Made by a program: the position numbers and the translations under genes. From Sandaracinaceae bacterium (GTDB lineage Bacteria > Myxococcota_A > Polyangia > Polyangiales > Houyiibacteriaceae): a DNA stretch of 64,000 bases. Under the pieces are notes generated by a model, which was given only the letters and a program-made list of their open reading frames with translations, did not search any database and was not told where the DNA came from. The stretch covers positions 186,001-250,000 of the forward strand of contig JACKEJ010000006.1 in NCBI GenBank assembly GCA_020633055.1, written 5' to 3'. Below are positions 46,390-56,666 of this stretch, piece after piece; position 1 is the first letter of the stretch; every line of letters begins with the position of its first letter.

Positions 46390-46570
46390 GACAGGCTCAG
46401 TCACGAAGCGGGTCACAGTGTCACGGGTCCGGACACAGGTCATGTCGCGGGACACAGGCAGTACAGGGAACCGGGGCAAGGTCGCAGAGGGCGCAGTCAG
46501 ATCCACCGGGGACTTCCCAAGTCCTGCAGGTCACTGGGTCATGGGACCTGGGTCACGGGTCACCGGGGCG
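46390..46570. repeat. GTCAC/GGGTC-type short-repeat tract
   Basis: The ~180 bp after the istB fossil are dominated by variants of GTCACGGGTC and GACACAGG (for example TGTCACGGGTCC and CTGGGTCACGGGTCACC). No coding signal is seen. The same kind of tract in the other orientation lies at 48120-48175 and 49171-49243. Confidence 0.65.
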
Positions 46571-46714
46571 CAGGTCGCGTGGTGCCCTTCGTGGCGCGTC
46601 TGGGGTGGGTGGCGTGGTGGTGCTCGGTGAAGCTCGGGACGCTTTGGGGCGGGCCGCGCGGGAGAGGTCAGGGTGGCACGGTGCTCGCCCTGTCACGCCC
46701 GACCCTGCGGGTCG

Positions 46715-46731
46715 CTTTTCCCTCGGAAAAG
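46715..46731. other. Short hairpin upstream of the four-helix-bundle gene
   Basis: CTTTTCC-CTC-GGAAAAG forms a perfect 7-bp stem with a 3-nt loop. It is AT-rich for this genome. It may be a terminator-like stem without a clear U run, or a protein site; nothing more can be said. Confidence 0.5.
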
Positions 46732-46807
46732 GTTGGCGGGACAGGGCTGCGACTCCGTGCCGGGGGCGGGGTTTCAGCGCGGCCCCACGCCGCAGGAAGG
46801 CCTCTCC

Positions 46808-47137
46808 ATGACACGCACCGAAGACCTCATCTTGTCCACCATCGAGCGGGCGACGCCCGTCATTCGCACCATGAACCGCCGGGTGCCTCACCTGGCTCGG
46901 CAGACCGAACGGGCTCTGCACTCCGTGGCGCTGCAGTACGCCGAGGGGACGTACGCGCGGGGCGCGAACCGGGACGCGAAGCTGCAGGGGGCGTACGCGG
47001 AGGCGAAGGAGGCCATGGCGGCGTTGCGGGTGGCGGTCGCTTGCGGGGCGCTGAGCGCCGAGGGGGCGCGGCAGACGCTCACGGGGCTCGATCATGTCGC
47101 GGCGGTGCTCTACCTGAAGCGCACCAGGCCGCGGTGA
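46808..47137 (+). CDS. Four-helix-bundle protein (23S rRNA-IVP/Avd-like fold)
   Basis: 109 residues from the ATG at 46808, with an AGGAAGG ribosome-binding site. Four amphipathic helices can be drawn: LILSTIERATPVIRTMNR, ARQTERALHSVALQYAEG, LQGAYAEAKEAMAALRVA, ARQTLTGLDHVAAVLY. The layout, with a basic second helix and the AEG turn, matches the small four-helix-bundle family that includes 23S rRNA intervening-sequence proteins and DGR accessory proteins. No reverse transcriptase or rRNA is nearby. It sits between the IS21 fossil and copy 2 of the 35-bp repeat. Functions of stand-alone members are unknown. Confidence 0.7.
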   Translation: MTRTEDLILSTIERATPVIRTMNRRVPHLARQTERALHSVALQYAEGTYARGANRDAKLQGAYAEAKEAMAALRVAVACGALSAEGARQTLTGLDHVAAVLYLKRTRPR

Positions 47138-47432
47138 ACGGTGCCGGTCCGAGTCCGCCTTCTGGGCGGGCTCGGCTCCCACGTAGTGTGAGCGAGAGCG
47201 TGTTTCCGCGGAAGCCGACGCGGTGGCACACATCCAATCCAGTGCGAGCGAAGAACGCCGGTATGTGTGCGGATGGGCGCGCTCGAAAGTGTCCGGGAGG
47301 CCAGAATTCAAGGGTGTTCGTGCGATTGCCGGTTCGCCGCGCTAGCCTTTAGTAAGCGACGACCACCATGTTGGCGCGCCGTCGAACACCTCGCCGCGGG
47401 CGCACGGTCCGCGGCTGCGAAGGGAGTTCCCG
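47138..47432. other. Intergenic region with repeat copy 2
   Basis: 295 bp between the four-helix-bundle gene and the stress-protein gene. It holds the 35-bp repeat (47188-47222) and otherwise no clear gene, with a somewhat AT-richer segment around 47300-47355 that could contain the stress-protein promoter. Confidence 0.6.
47188..47222. repeat. 35-bp repeat, copy 2
   Basis: One mismatch to copy 1 at 44057-44091. In this copy the core TTCCGCGGAA is a perfect 10-bp palindrome. It begins 50 bp after the stop of the four-helix-bundle gene. Confidence 0.85.
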
Positions 47433-48080
47433 ATGGAACACACGAACGAACCAGACAACAACCTGAGCCAGGTGATTGTCGTGGCGGTCGATCTCACCGA
47501 CGCCTCCGACACCGCCGTGCTCGCGGGCGTGCGCATCACGCGCCCCGGAGATGCGCTCTACATCGTGCACGCCGTGCAGTCGCGGCGCGTGGGCGAGATG
47601 CGCCGCCTCACGGAGGAGAACCGCCTGCTGGAAGACGACCCGGAAGAGGTCCGCGACTACTTCCGCGCCGTGTGCGTGGGTGCGGGCGACTGGCCGCAGG
47701 CGAGCCCGCAGTACCGCACCTGCATCGGCTCGCCGGTCGAGGCCATCTTGCAGTTCAGCATCGACGTGGAGGCGCACGTGCTCATCTGTGGCACGCACGC
47801 GCGCCACGGCATGGACCGCATGCTGCACGGCTCGGTGGCCGAGATGCTGGTGCGCGAGGCGCGCTGCCCCGTGCTGGTGGCCAAGCCGCGCTCGTACACG
47901 AACGCTCGCAAGAGCGACAGGCCCGCGCCGCCGTGCCTCGACTGCGTGGCGAAGCGCAAGGAGACGGGCGACCTGAACGCGTGGTGCGCGGTGCACGCGC
48001 GTGAGCACGTGGCGACGCACACGTACGGCGGGTCGGAGTCGAGGGGATCGCACCCGGCGAGCTTCAACATTCCGACGTGA
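47433..48080 (+). CDS. Universal stress protein with a Cys/His-rich C-terminal extension
   Basis: 215 residues, against ~140-150 for a single UspA domain. The domain is complete: VIVVAVDLTDASDTAVLAG, a long central insertion, and the ATP-binding GTHARHGMDRMLHGSVAE followed by CPVLVAKP. A ~55-residue tail contains CLDC-x~15-WCAVHAREH, a spacing that could bind one metal ion. The ATG at 47433 follows GGGAGTTCCCG. Such proteins are cytosolic and act under starvation or stress; the tail is the unusual part. Confidence 0.85.
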   Translation: MEHTNEPDNNLSQVIVVAVDLTDASDTAVLAGVRITRPGDALYIVHAVQSRRVGEMRRLTEENRLLEDDPEEVRDYFRAVCVGAGDWPQASPQYRTCIGSPVEAILQFSIDVEAHVLICGTHARHGMDRMLHGSVAEMLVREARCPVLVAKPRSYTNARKSDRPAPPCLDCVAKRKETGDLNAWCAVHAREHVATHTYGGSESRGSHPASFNIPT

Positions 48081-48119
48081 GGTGAGAGCGCGGGGAGACG
48101 GTGAAGCTCGTGGCACGAG

Positions 48120-48175
48120 GTCCCGATGTCACGGGGTCACGATGTCCTTGTGACCGGCGTCCCCGTGCCCTAGCG
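48120..48175. repeat. GTCACGG-type short-repeat tract
   Basis: Variants of GATGTCACGGGGTCACGATG and TGTGACCGG follow each other downstream of the stress-protein gene. Related to the tracts at 46390-46570 and 49171-49243. Confidence 0.6.
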
Positions 48176-48275
48176 TCCCGTGTGAGGGAGGCGGCCACCG
48201 ACTTGCGGAATAGGTCTATCCCGGTCTCCGGGCCGCGGCGCTTGCGGGCTTCGTCGAGCGTGTGACGCGCAGCCG

Positions 48276-48989
48276 TCAGCCGTCTCCTTCGCCGTCGCGA
48301 CCCTGCGCGGCGTCCATGCCAAGGAACGGTAGCTCGTCCATGCCCCCGGGGTTGGGTCCGAACGCCCAGCGCTCGATGAGTGCCACGCTTGCCGCGGGCA
48401 CCTCGAGGTCGAGGATGGACCAGACGGCACGCGCCGCGGCGAGGGCGGCGGCGGAAGGTGTGGTATCGGCGTGCGTCCCGCCCACGCTCAGCAGGCGGAC
48501 GTCGGTGCGGAGTCCGAGCGCGAAGAGCGCGAAGCTCGCGCCGCGAAGCGCGCCCTCATCCCAAAGGGCGGCGCGAGGCAGGCCATGGGCCGTGACGGGA
48601 CGAGCGGGTGGGGCGGGTCCGCGGATGATTCCTGTGACCTCGGGTGTGACCCCGACCTCGAGCGTGACGTCCGCGAAGACGCCGCGACCACGGACTTGGC
48701 GCGCGACACGCGCGGAAGCGACGACCGCGAGGCGCGCCACGTCAGCCAACGAGTTTCCGAGGTACGTCTGCTGGGAAAGCTCGTCGCGTACGAACCCGAC
48801 CGCGCGCCGAACATCGGGGGCGTCCACCTCTAGGAAGACCACCATCACGTCGTCGTCCTCGTAGTCGTACCCGTCCGCTCGGAGAAACCCTCCAGACCGC
48901 TCGGCGAGCGCGTCGGGAAGGACATAGCGGAGGTCAACGTCCGCGTTGTCCAGCGCGGCGGGGTCGAGTCGGATCGTCAGGGTCGTCAT
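48276..48989 (-). CDS. Hypothetical protein
   Basis: About 237 residues from the ATG at 48989; a start at 49016 is also possible. It begins with a clean strand-turn (MTTLTIRLDPAAL) and has acidic loops (ADGYDYEDDDVMVVFLE) and a glycine-rich central part; the C-terminus ends GGMDELPFLG. No signal peptide, no membrane segment and no named family recognised. Alone on its strand, it runs toward the stress-protein gene. Confidence 0.6.
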   Translation of the reverse strand: MTTLTIRLDPAALDNADVDLRYVLPDALAERSGGFLRADGYDYEDDDVMVVFLEVDAPDVRRAVGFVRDELSQQTYLGNSLADVARLAVVASARVARQVRGRGVFADVTLEVGVTPEVTGIIRGPAPPARPVTAHGLPRAALWDEGALRGASFALFALGLRTDVRLLSVGGTHADTTPSAAALAAARAVWSILDLEVPAASVALIERWAFGPNPGGMDELPFLGMDAAQGRDGEGDG

Positions 48990-49170
48990 GGGTAGCGTCG
49001 CCGTGATCGCCAGCACCGCGCGTTCCAGAGTGCCACGTGACGTGCCTGTGCTCTATCACGGCGCGCACTACTCGGGCCGCGACGGGGACGGTGTGGAAGC
49101 ACGCGTGGTCGCGGTTGCAGCGACGCGCTTAGCCGTGACCTCAGACATCGCGCGCCGCGACACAGCGAAC

Positions 49171-49243
49171 CCGTGACACCGTGAGAGAGTGACGCTGGGA
49201 CACAGTGACCCCGTGACCCCGTGCTCCGTGACCCCGTGACCCC
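49171..49243. repeat. GTGACCCC tandem-repeat tract
   Basis: Exact GTGACCCC units lie at 49205-49212, 49213-49220, 49228-49235 and 49236-49243, with a GTGCTCC spacer between the second and third, and looser GTGACACC/GTGAGAGA units before them. The tract ends 6 bp before the trpF stop. Confidence 0.8.
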
Positions 49244-49248
49244 GCGCC

Positions 49249-49884
49249 CTACGCCTCGCGCACAGCCCGCACGAACGCGGCGACCTTGTCGCGGTCCTTC
49301 ACGCCCGGCGCGGACTCCACCCCGCTCGCCACGTCCACGCGGTACGGCCGAATCTGCCGCACGCACTCGGCCACGTTGTCCGGCGTGAGCCCGCCCGCCA
49401 GCGTCAGCTTGCGCTCGGCCGCGACGCTGGTGGCCAGGGTCCAGTCGAAGCTCACGCCGGTACCACCCGGCATGGCGCCGGGCACGCGCGCGTCCAGCAG
49501 GATGTGCTCGCCGGGGTAGCGACGGACCTCTTCGAGGGGCGACTCGTCGCTCACGCCGATGGCCTTGTACGCGTTGGGGAGCAGCGCGGCCACGGCCTCC
49601 GGGGCCTCCTCGCCGTGCAGCTGGACCCACGTGATCCCAGTCTCGCGCCGCACCTGCTGGATGAACTCCAGCGGCTGGTCCACGAACACGGCGACCACCT
49701 CCACGCCCTCGGGCAGCGCGGCCAGGATGCGTTGGGCCGCGGGGATGTCCACGCAGCGGGGCGTGCCCGGCCAGAAGTTGAGGCCCAGGGTGTCGACGCC
49801 CAACTCGGCGCACATGGTGGCGTCCTCGGGGGTGCGCACCCCGCAGACCTTGACGCGTGTGACGGCAATCATCTGGGCCTGCAT
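49249..49884 (-). CDS. trpF: Phosphoribosylanthranilate isomerase
   Basis: About 211 residues from the ATG at 49884 (the ATG at 49872 is the alternative). The signature VKVCGVRTPEDA with the catalytic Cys is at ~residue 14, the catalytic Asp lies in LLDARVPGAMPGGTG, and the phosphate loops (LAGGLTPDNV, VDVASGVE) are complete. It isomerises N-(5-phosphoribosyl)anthranilate in tryptophan synthesis. Frames open further upstream lack coding character. A GCACAAATGTGC imperfect palindrome (49888-49899) lies just upstream of the start. Confidence 0.92.
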   Translation of the reverse strand: MQAQMIAVTRVKVCGVRTPEDATMCAELGVDTLGLNFWPGTPRCVDIPAAQRILAALPEGVEVVAVFVDQPLEFIQQVRRETGITWVQLHGEEAPEAVAALLPNAYKAIGVSDESPLEEVRRYPGEHILLDARVPGAMPGGTGVSFDWTLATSVAAERKLTLAGGLTPDNVAECVRQIRPYRVDVASGVESAPGVKDRDKVAAFVRAVREA

Positions 49885-50009
49885 CTTGCACAAATGTGCT
49901 GGCGCGCGCTCCCTCCTTCCCCAATATTCCACTGCGCCGGAGTCCGGCCCGCCATGGATGGCACGGGTCGCGCTCCCGCTCCCCCTCACGTTTCTCTGGA
50001 AGCCACTTC

Positions 50010-51866
<1,857 letters not shown>

Positions 51867-51867
51867 G

Positions 51868-52878
<1,011 letters not shown>

Positions 52879-52885
52879 GCGCGGC

Positions 52886-53665
52886 ATGGCGGACGTCCTC
52901 CGCAGCGCAGCCTTGAGGGACGCTGGGTTCGCCCACGCGTTCTCGCTGCGCAGCGGCGGCGTCAGCGACGCGCCCTACCACACGCTGAACCTGGGGCGCA
53001 GCGTGGGCGACGACGAAGCCTGCGTGTGGGAGAACCACATCCGCTTCGCGGCGCGGGTGCCGTACGGGCGCGACGAGCTGTTCGAGGTGAGCCAAGTGCA
53101 CGGCGTGAGCGTGCGGCTGGTCGCCCCAAGCGAAGACCCGCGCGTGGTGCGGCAGGAGGAGCACGACGCCCTCATCGCGCCCGCGGGGGGCCTGGCCGTG
53201 GGGGTGCGCACAGCGGACTGCGTGCCCATCCTGCTGGCCGACACGGACACCGGAGCGGTTGCCGCTGTGCACGCGGGCTGGCGTGGCGCCGTGAACCACA
53301 TCGTGCCGCGCACCATCGACCGCATGCGCACCGAGCTCGGGACGCACCCCTCCGCGCTCGTCGCGGCCGTAGGTCCGCACATCCGCGTGGCTCGCTTCGA
53401 GGTGGGCGACGAGGTGGCCGAGGCCGCGGACGCGGCGGCGCAGGCGTGTGAGCCGGGGGTGTCGGTGGTCGTGCGTTCGGCTGAGACGAGCAAGGCCCAC
53501 GTGGACCTCGCCGCGCTCGTGCGCTTGCAGCTGACGCACGCCGGGGTGACCCGCGTGGACGACGTCGGGGGCTGCACGCTGGACGACGCCGCGCGCTTCT
53601 TCTCGTATCGGCGCGACCAGGGCCGCACGGGGCGGCATCTGGCGGCCATCGTCAGCCACGCGTAG
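52886..53665 (+). CDS. pgeF: YfiH/PgeF-family laccase-domain protein
   Basis: 259 residues. The three zinc ligands of the family are visible: H72 (SQVHGVSV), C112 (RTADCVPILL) and H129 (AVHAGWRGA). The E. coli member removes L-serine from mis-built peptidoglycan precursor UDP-MurNAc-L-Ser, and other members hydrolyse nucleosides, so the exact substrate is open. It starts 7 bp after korB, possibly in the same transcript. Confidence 0.88.
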   Translation: MADVLRSAALRDAGFAHAFSLRSGGVSDAPYHTLNLGRSVGDDEACVWENHIRFAARVPYGRDELFEVSQVHGVSVRLVAPSEDPRVVRQEEHDALIAPAGGLAVGVRTADCVPILLADTDTGAVAAVHAGWRGAVNHIVPRTIDRMRTELGTHPSALVAAVGPHIRVARFEVGDEVAEAADAAAQACEPGVSVVVRSAETSKAHVDLAALVRLQLTHAGVTRVDDVGGCTLDDAARFFSYRRDQGRTGRHLAAIVSHA

Positions 53666-53778
53666 CGTGGCAAGGCGCATCGGTGCCCTTGGGGGCGCGT
53701 ACGACGACGCCGACGGGCGTCCGCATGCGGCCCCGGTCGCTGGAAGTTCGCCGCAGCGGCGGGGGTGGGCACCCCTCG

Positions 53779-54561
53779 CTACAACCTCTGGCGATCCACG
53801 GCCGCATCCAGCGCCTGGCGGAACGCCGCATCGCTGAAGCCGACCAGCACCTCGCCCCCCACGTCGAAGGTGGGCACCGAGCCGCGGGGGTTCAGACGCA
53901 GGTGATCTGCGCGAGCCGACGGGTTCGCTTCCACGTCGTGTTCCGTGTAGCGCACGTTGTTGGCGCTCAGATATTCACGCGCTTGCCGGCACACGCCACA
54001 CCATGTCGTGGAATAGAGCACGACCGGGACACGCTGACGCGCCTGATGGCGCGCCTCCTCCGCCCGCTCCTGATCCTCGGCGCGGAGGCGCTCCTGGATC
54101 TGCCGGGCCGCTGCCGCGCGCTCCGCTGGCGTGGGCTCGCTCGGGATCTCGGTCCTGGCCCCTGGCACCTCTCGCTCCGTCGACGCCGTCCCCGTGAGCT
54201 CGTCGCGTGCGACGACGAGGCCGCGCGCAGTGTCCTCGCTGCCGCTATCGGAGCGTCCACTGAGCAGCAGGAGGCCGCCTATCGCGAGCGAGGCGACCAG
54301 CGCGCGCAGGAGCTTCGTGCGGGTGCTGGTGGGTGACAGCAGGGGTTCCGTCTTGGGCCGCGCGCGGAGGCGTGGCTCACCGCCGCAGCGCAGGCAGGTT
54401 CCCTCCGGCGACAGCGCCAGGTCATGCACCGGGCAGCGCCGCGGGCCCGGAGCCATGGACGGCGGGCGTCGGGACGGCCGGCCCGGACCTCCGCTGGGCG
54501 GGCGCGACGGGCGTGGCGTTGGCCGGGACGCCATGGGCCTTCTGGACGGGGGCTGACTCAC
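53779..54561 (-). CDS. Membrane-anchored glutaredoxin-like protein with zinc-ribbon-like N-terminus
   Basis: About 260 residues from a GTG at 54561 overlapping the stop of the Gfo/Idh/MocA gene by 4 bp; an ATG at 54534 is the alternative. Order: a Pro/Arg-rich tail; CPVHDLALSPEGTCLRCGG, a Cys-x~12-CxxC zinc-ribbon-like patch; one transmembrane helix (LVASLAIGGLLLLSG); a charged linker; and a glutaredoxin domain with WCGVC (CxxC active site), cis-Pro GSVPTFDVGG. It probably faces the periplasm. A true thiol-disulfide role is likely; its partner is unknown. Confidence 0.82.
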   Translation of the reverse strand: MSQPPSRRPMASRPTPRPSRPPSGGPGRPSRRPPSMAPGPRRCPVHDLALSPEGTCLRCGGEPRLRARPKTEPLLSPTSTRTKLLRALVASLAIGGLLLLSGRSDSGSEDTARGLVVARDELTGTASTEREVPGARTEIPSEPTPAERAAAARQIQERLRAEDQERAEEARHQARQRVPVVLYSTTWCGVCRQAREYLSANNVRYTEHDVEANPSARADHLRLNPRGSVPTFDVGGEVLVGFSDAAFRQALDAAVDRQRL

Positions 54562-55604
54562 CGCGACGCCTCCGTGGATGCCCCCGAGCCCACAGGGGTG
54601 GGCTGGCCACGGGGCGTGAGGCCAGCGGCGCGATAGACGGCGTCGATGAGCTGCATGTTGCGCAGCCCGTCGTCTGCGACGGTGGGCAGGGGTGTCCCGT
54701 GCAGCAGGCGCGCGCAGAATGCCTCGAGCTGATAGGTGTAGGTCGCGCGCCGCGGGAACGTCTCGCTGACCCACCGCTGGCCGTGGACTCGGTGCCGCAG
54801 GCGGTGTCCCAGCTGGGGGCCGACGGGGTTGAACGCGCGCAGCTCGCCGCGCTCGAAGCGCACGCGCACACCGACGTCGAGCAGGCGCCGCGACAGGAGC
54901 GAGCAGCGCAGCCGGCCAGTGCCTCCGCTCGGGAGGGACACGTCGGCTTCCATGGCGCGGTCGACCCCGGGGCTCATCAGCGTCGCCCGCGCCCCCTTCA
55001 CCGTCGGCTCCTCGCCGCTCAGCTGGCGCAGCATGTGCGCTGCGTAGGCCCCGGTGTCCATCATCGCGCCGCCGGCGAGCCCCAGCTGGAAGCGGATGTC
55101 CCCTGGCATGGGAAGCGGGATACACATGGAGGTCTCGATGTGCTCGATCCGCCCGTAAGGGCCGCGCTGACACAGCTCCACCATGCGTGCCGCCATGGGG
55201 TGGAAGCGCCAGTGGAAGGCCTCCACGACGACGCGTCCGTGGCGCTCGCTCGCGGCCAGCACCTCGGCGGCCTCGTCGGCGTTGGAGGTGAACGGCTTCT
55301 CCAGCAGCACGTGCTTGCCGGCGGCCAGCGCCTTCACGGTCCACGGCGCGTGCAGCGAGTTGGGCAGCGGGTTGTACACGGCGTCCACGTGCTGGTTCTC
55401 GAGCAGCGCCTCGTAGCTGCCGAACGCCAGCTGCACATCGTGCTTGCGCGCGAACTGGCGAGCCCGCCGCACGTCGCGCGCGGCCACGGCCAGCACCTTG
55501 GCCTCGGGCAGCTGCCGCGCGGGCGCCATCAGCGCGAACGGGGCGATGCGCGCTGCGCCGAGCACGCCGATGCGGACCGGAGACGAGAGCTCCCTGCTGG
55601 CCAT
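54558..55604 (-). CDS. Gfo/Idh/MocA family oxidoreductase
   Basis: 348 residues. NAD(P)-binding GVLGAARIAPFALM (a GxxGxxxxA form) at the N-terminus, the cofactor loop PLPNSLHAPW, the EKPFTSNADEAAEV signature with the catalytic Lys, and GGAMMDTGAYAAHML of the C-terminal sheet with the usual Asp/His. Resembles dimeric dihydrodiol- or xylose-dehydrogenase types. The substrate is probably a sugar or cyclic diol. Operon with the glutaredoxin gene by 4-bp overlap. Confidence 0.88.
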   Translation of the reverse strand: MASRELSSPVRIGVLGAARIAPFALMAPARQLPEAKVLAVAARDVRRARQFARKHDVQLAFGSYEALLENQHVDAVYNPLPNSLHAPWTVKALAAGKHVLLEKPFTSNADEAAEVLAASERHGRVVVEAFHWRFHPMAARMVELCQRGPYGRIEHIETSMCIPLPMPGDIRFQLGLAGGAMMDTGAYAAHMLRQLSGEEPTVKGARATLMSPGVDRAMEADVSLPSGGTGRLRCSLLSRRLLDVGVRVRFERGELRAFNPVGPQLGHRLRHRVHGQRWVSETFPRRATYTYQLEAFCARLLHGTPLPTVADDGLRNMQLIDAVYRAAGLTPRGQPTPVGSGASTEASR

Positions 55605-55681
55605 GCGCGCTACGCTACCTTAAGTGCTGGGCGCGCGTCGCCACCGTCGTTCTAATGGAAGGCGACACGTCGCATCGACCC

Positions 55682-56665
55682 CTACCGCATGATGCCCCAT
55701 CGTCGGAGGACGTCCTGCTCATCGCGCGTGAGCTGCCCCTTCAGCAGCTTCTCCTGCCGCGCCTCGACCTCGAGTGGGAGCGCGACCACGTACGCGACCA
55801 GGCCCTGCGTCGCGAGTTCCGTGCGGAGCGCTCGGGCCAGGTCCACCAGCGCCTTTGCCGTGGCGCGGGGCTTGCGTGCGACGGCGTCGTTCAGCGCTAC
55901 CCATTCCTCGGCTTCCTCGGGCCGCAGATAGCCCAGGTCGGTGTGCCGCCACTCGCCGACCATGAGGTCCTGGGACGGTTCTCCGGCGTTCAGCCAAGAA
56001 AGCACGGGGGGCAGGAAGGAGTCATAGCCATAGGAGAGCACCGCGAAGCCTTCACTGGTCGACGAGAGCTCCTGGAGCCTACGGCCGAGAGGCGCTCGGA
56101 GTTCAGCAATCTTTGCTACCGCCCGCTTCGACTCTGCCGCGTTCGGCACCGGCCATAGGAGCATCGTTCCGTTGACGTCGTGCTGAACGACGCGCACCAG
56201 CGTGCCTGCCGCGTCTCGCTCGTAGTGGACCTCGAGCGCTTCTCCGGAAGGCTCGTGGAGCGTAGCGCGCTCGACGCCATGTTGGCCGTCCACGTAGGTC
56301 CAGCGCGTGGGGGGGGCCGTAGCGCTCCACATTGGCCACCTGGCGACGAGCCGCAGTGCGCCACGATGTGGCACCAGCAAGGCGTAGGGTGTCCATCCAT
56401 CCCCCCGCGTCAGGTGTGCGACCACGTGTTCATCCCGGTGCTCGAGGTAGATCAGCTCGCCGGGACCAGCCGCGGAGCGCTCTGCCACGAGCGTGCCTCG
56501 TGCGTCGAATCCGTGCTCGACGCGGGACAGGCCCGACCGCTCGACGTATTCGGCCTCCAACACCCCGCGCTTTGCAGCACGCCACTCCACAACGGACTCG
56601 ATCACCGACGCCATCTGTGTATCTGGGGCGGAAGGTCGTGCTGGCATCTCGTCTATCGAGCTCAT
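55682..56665 (-). CDS. Hypothetical protein
   Basis: 327 residues from the ATG at 56665, one base after the stop of the RCC1 gene. Beta-rich N-terminal half with repeated strand-turn pairs (VEHGFDARGTLVAE, LIYLEHRDEHVVAHLT, RWTYVDGQHGVERA), then a helical C-half (FLPPVLSWLNAG). The start is preceded by an open frame of poor composition. No signal peptide in the chosen frame. No family recognised; association with the RCC1 lipoprotein gene is by position only. Confidence 0.65.
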   Translation of the reverse strand: MSSIDEMPARPSAPDTQMASVIESVVEWRAAKRGVLEAEYVERSGLSRVEHGFDARGTLVAERSAAGPGELIYLEHRDEHVVAHLTRGDGWTPYALLVPHRGALRLVARWPMWSATAPPTRWTYVDGQHGVERATLHEPSGEALEVHYERDAAGTLVRVVQHDVNGTMLLWPVPNAAESKRAVAKIAELRAPLGRRLQELSSTSEGFAVLSYGYDSFLPPVLSWLNAGEPSQDLMVGEWRHTDLGYLRPEEAEEWVALNDAVARKPRATAKALVDLARALRTELATQGLVAYVVALPLEVEARQEKLLKGQLTRDEQDVLRRWGIMR

Positions 56666-56666
56666 C

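Noticed and set aside
44300..46400. Large structured non-coding RNA
   Set aside because: The gene-free look is explained by ordered IstA and IstB fragments in shifting frames.
44000..47300. Diversity-generating retroelement suggested by the four-helix-bundle gene and repeats
   Set aside because: No reverse transcriptase, and the repeats do not form a template/variable pair with adenine-specific differences.
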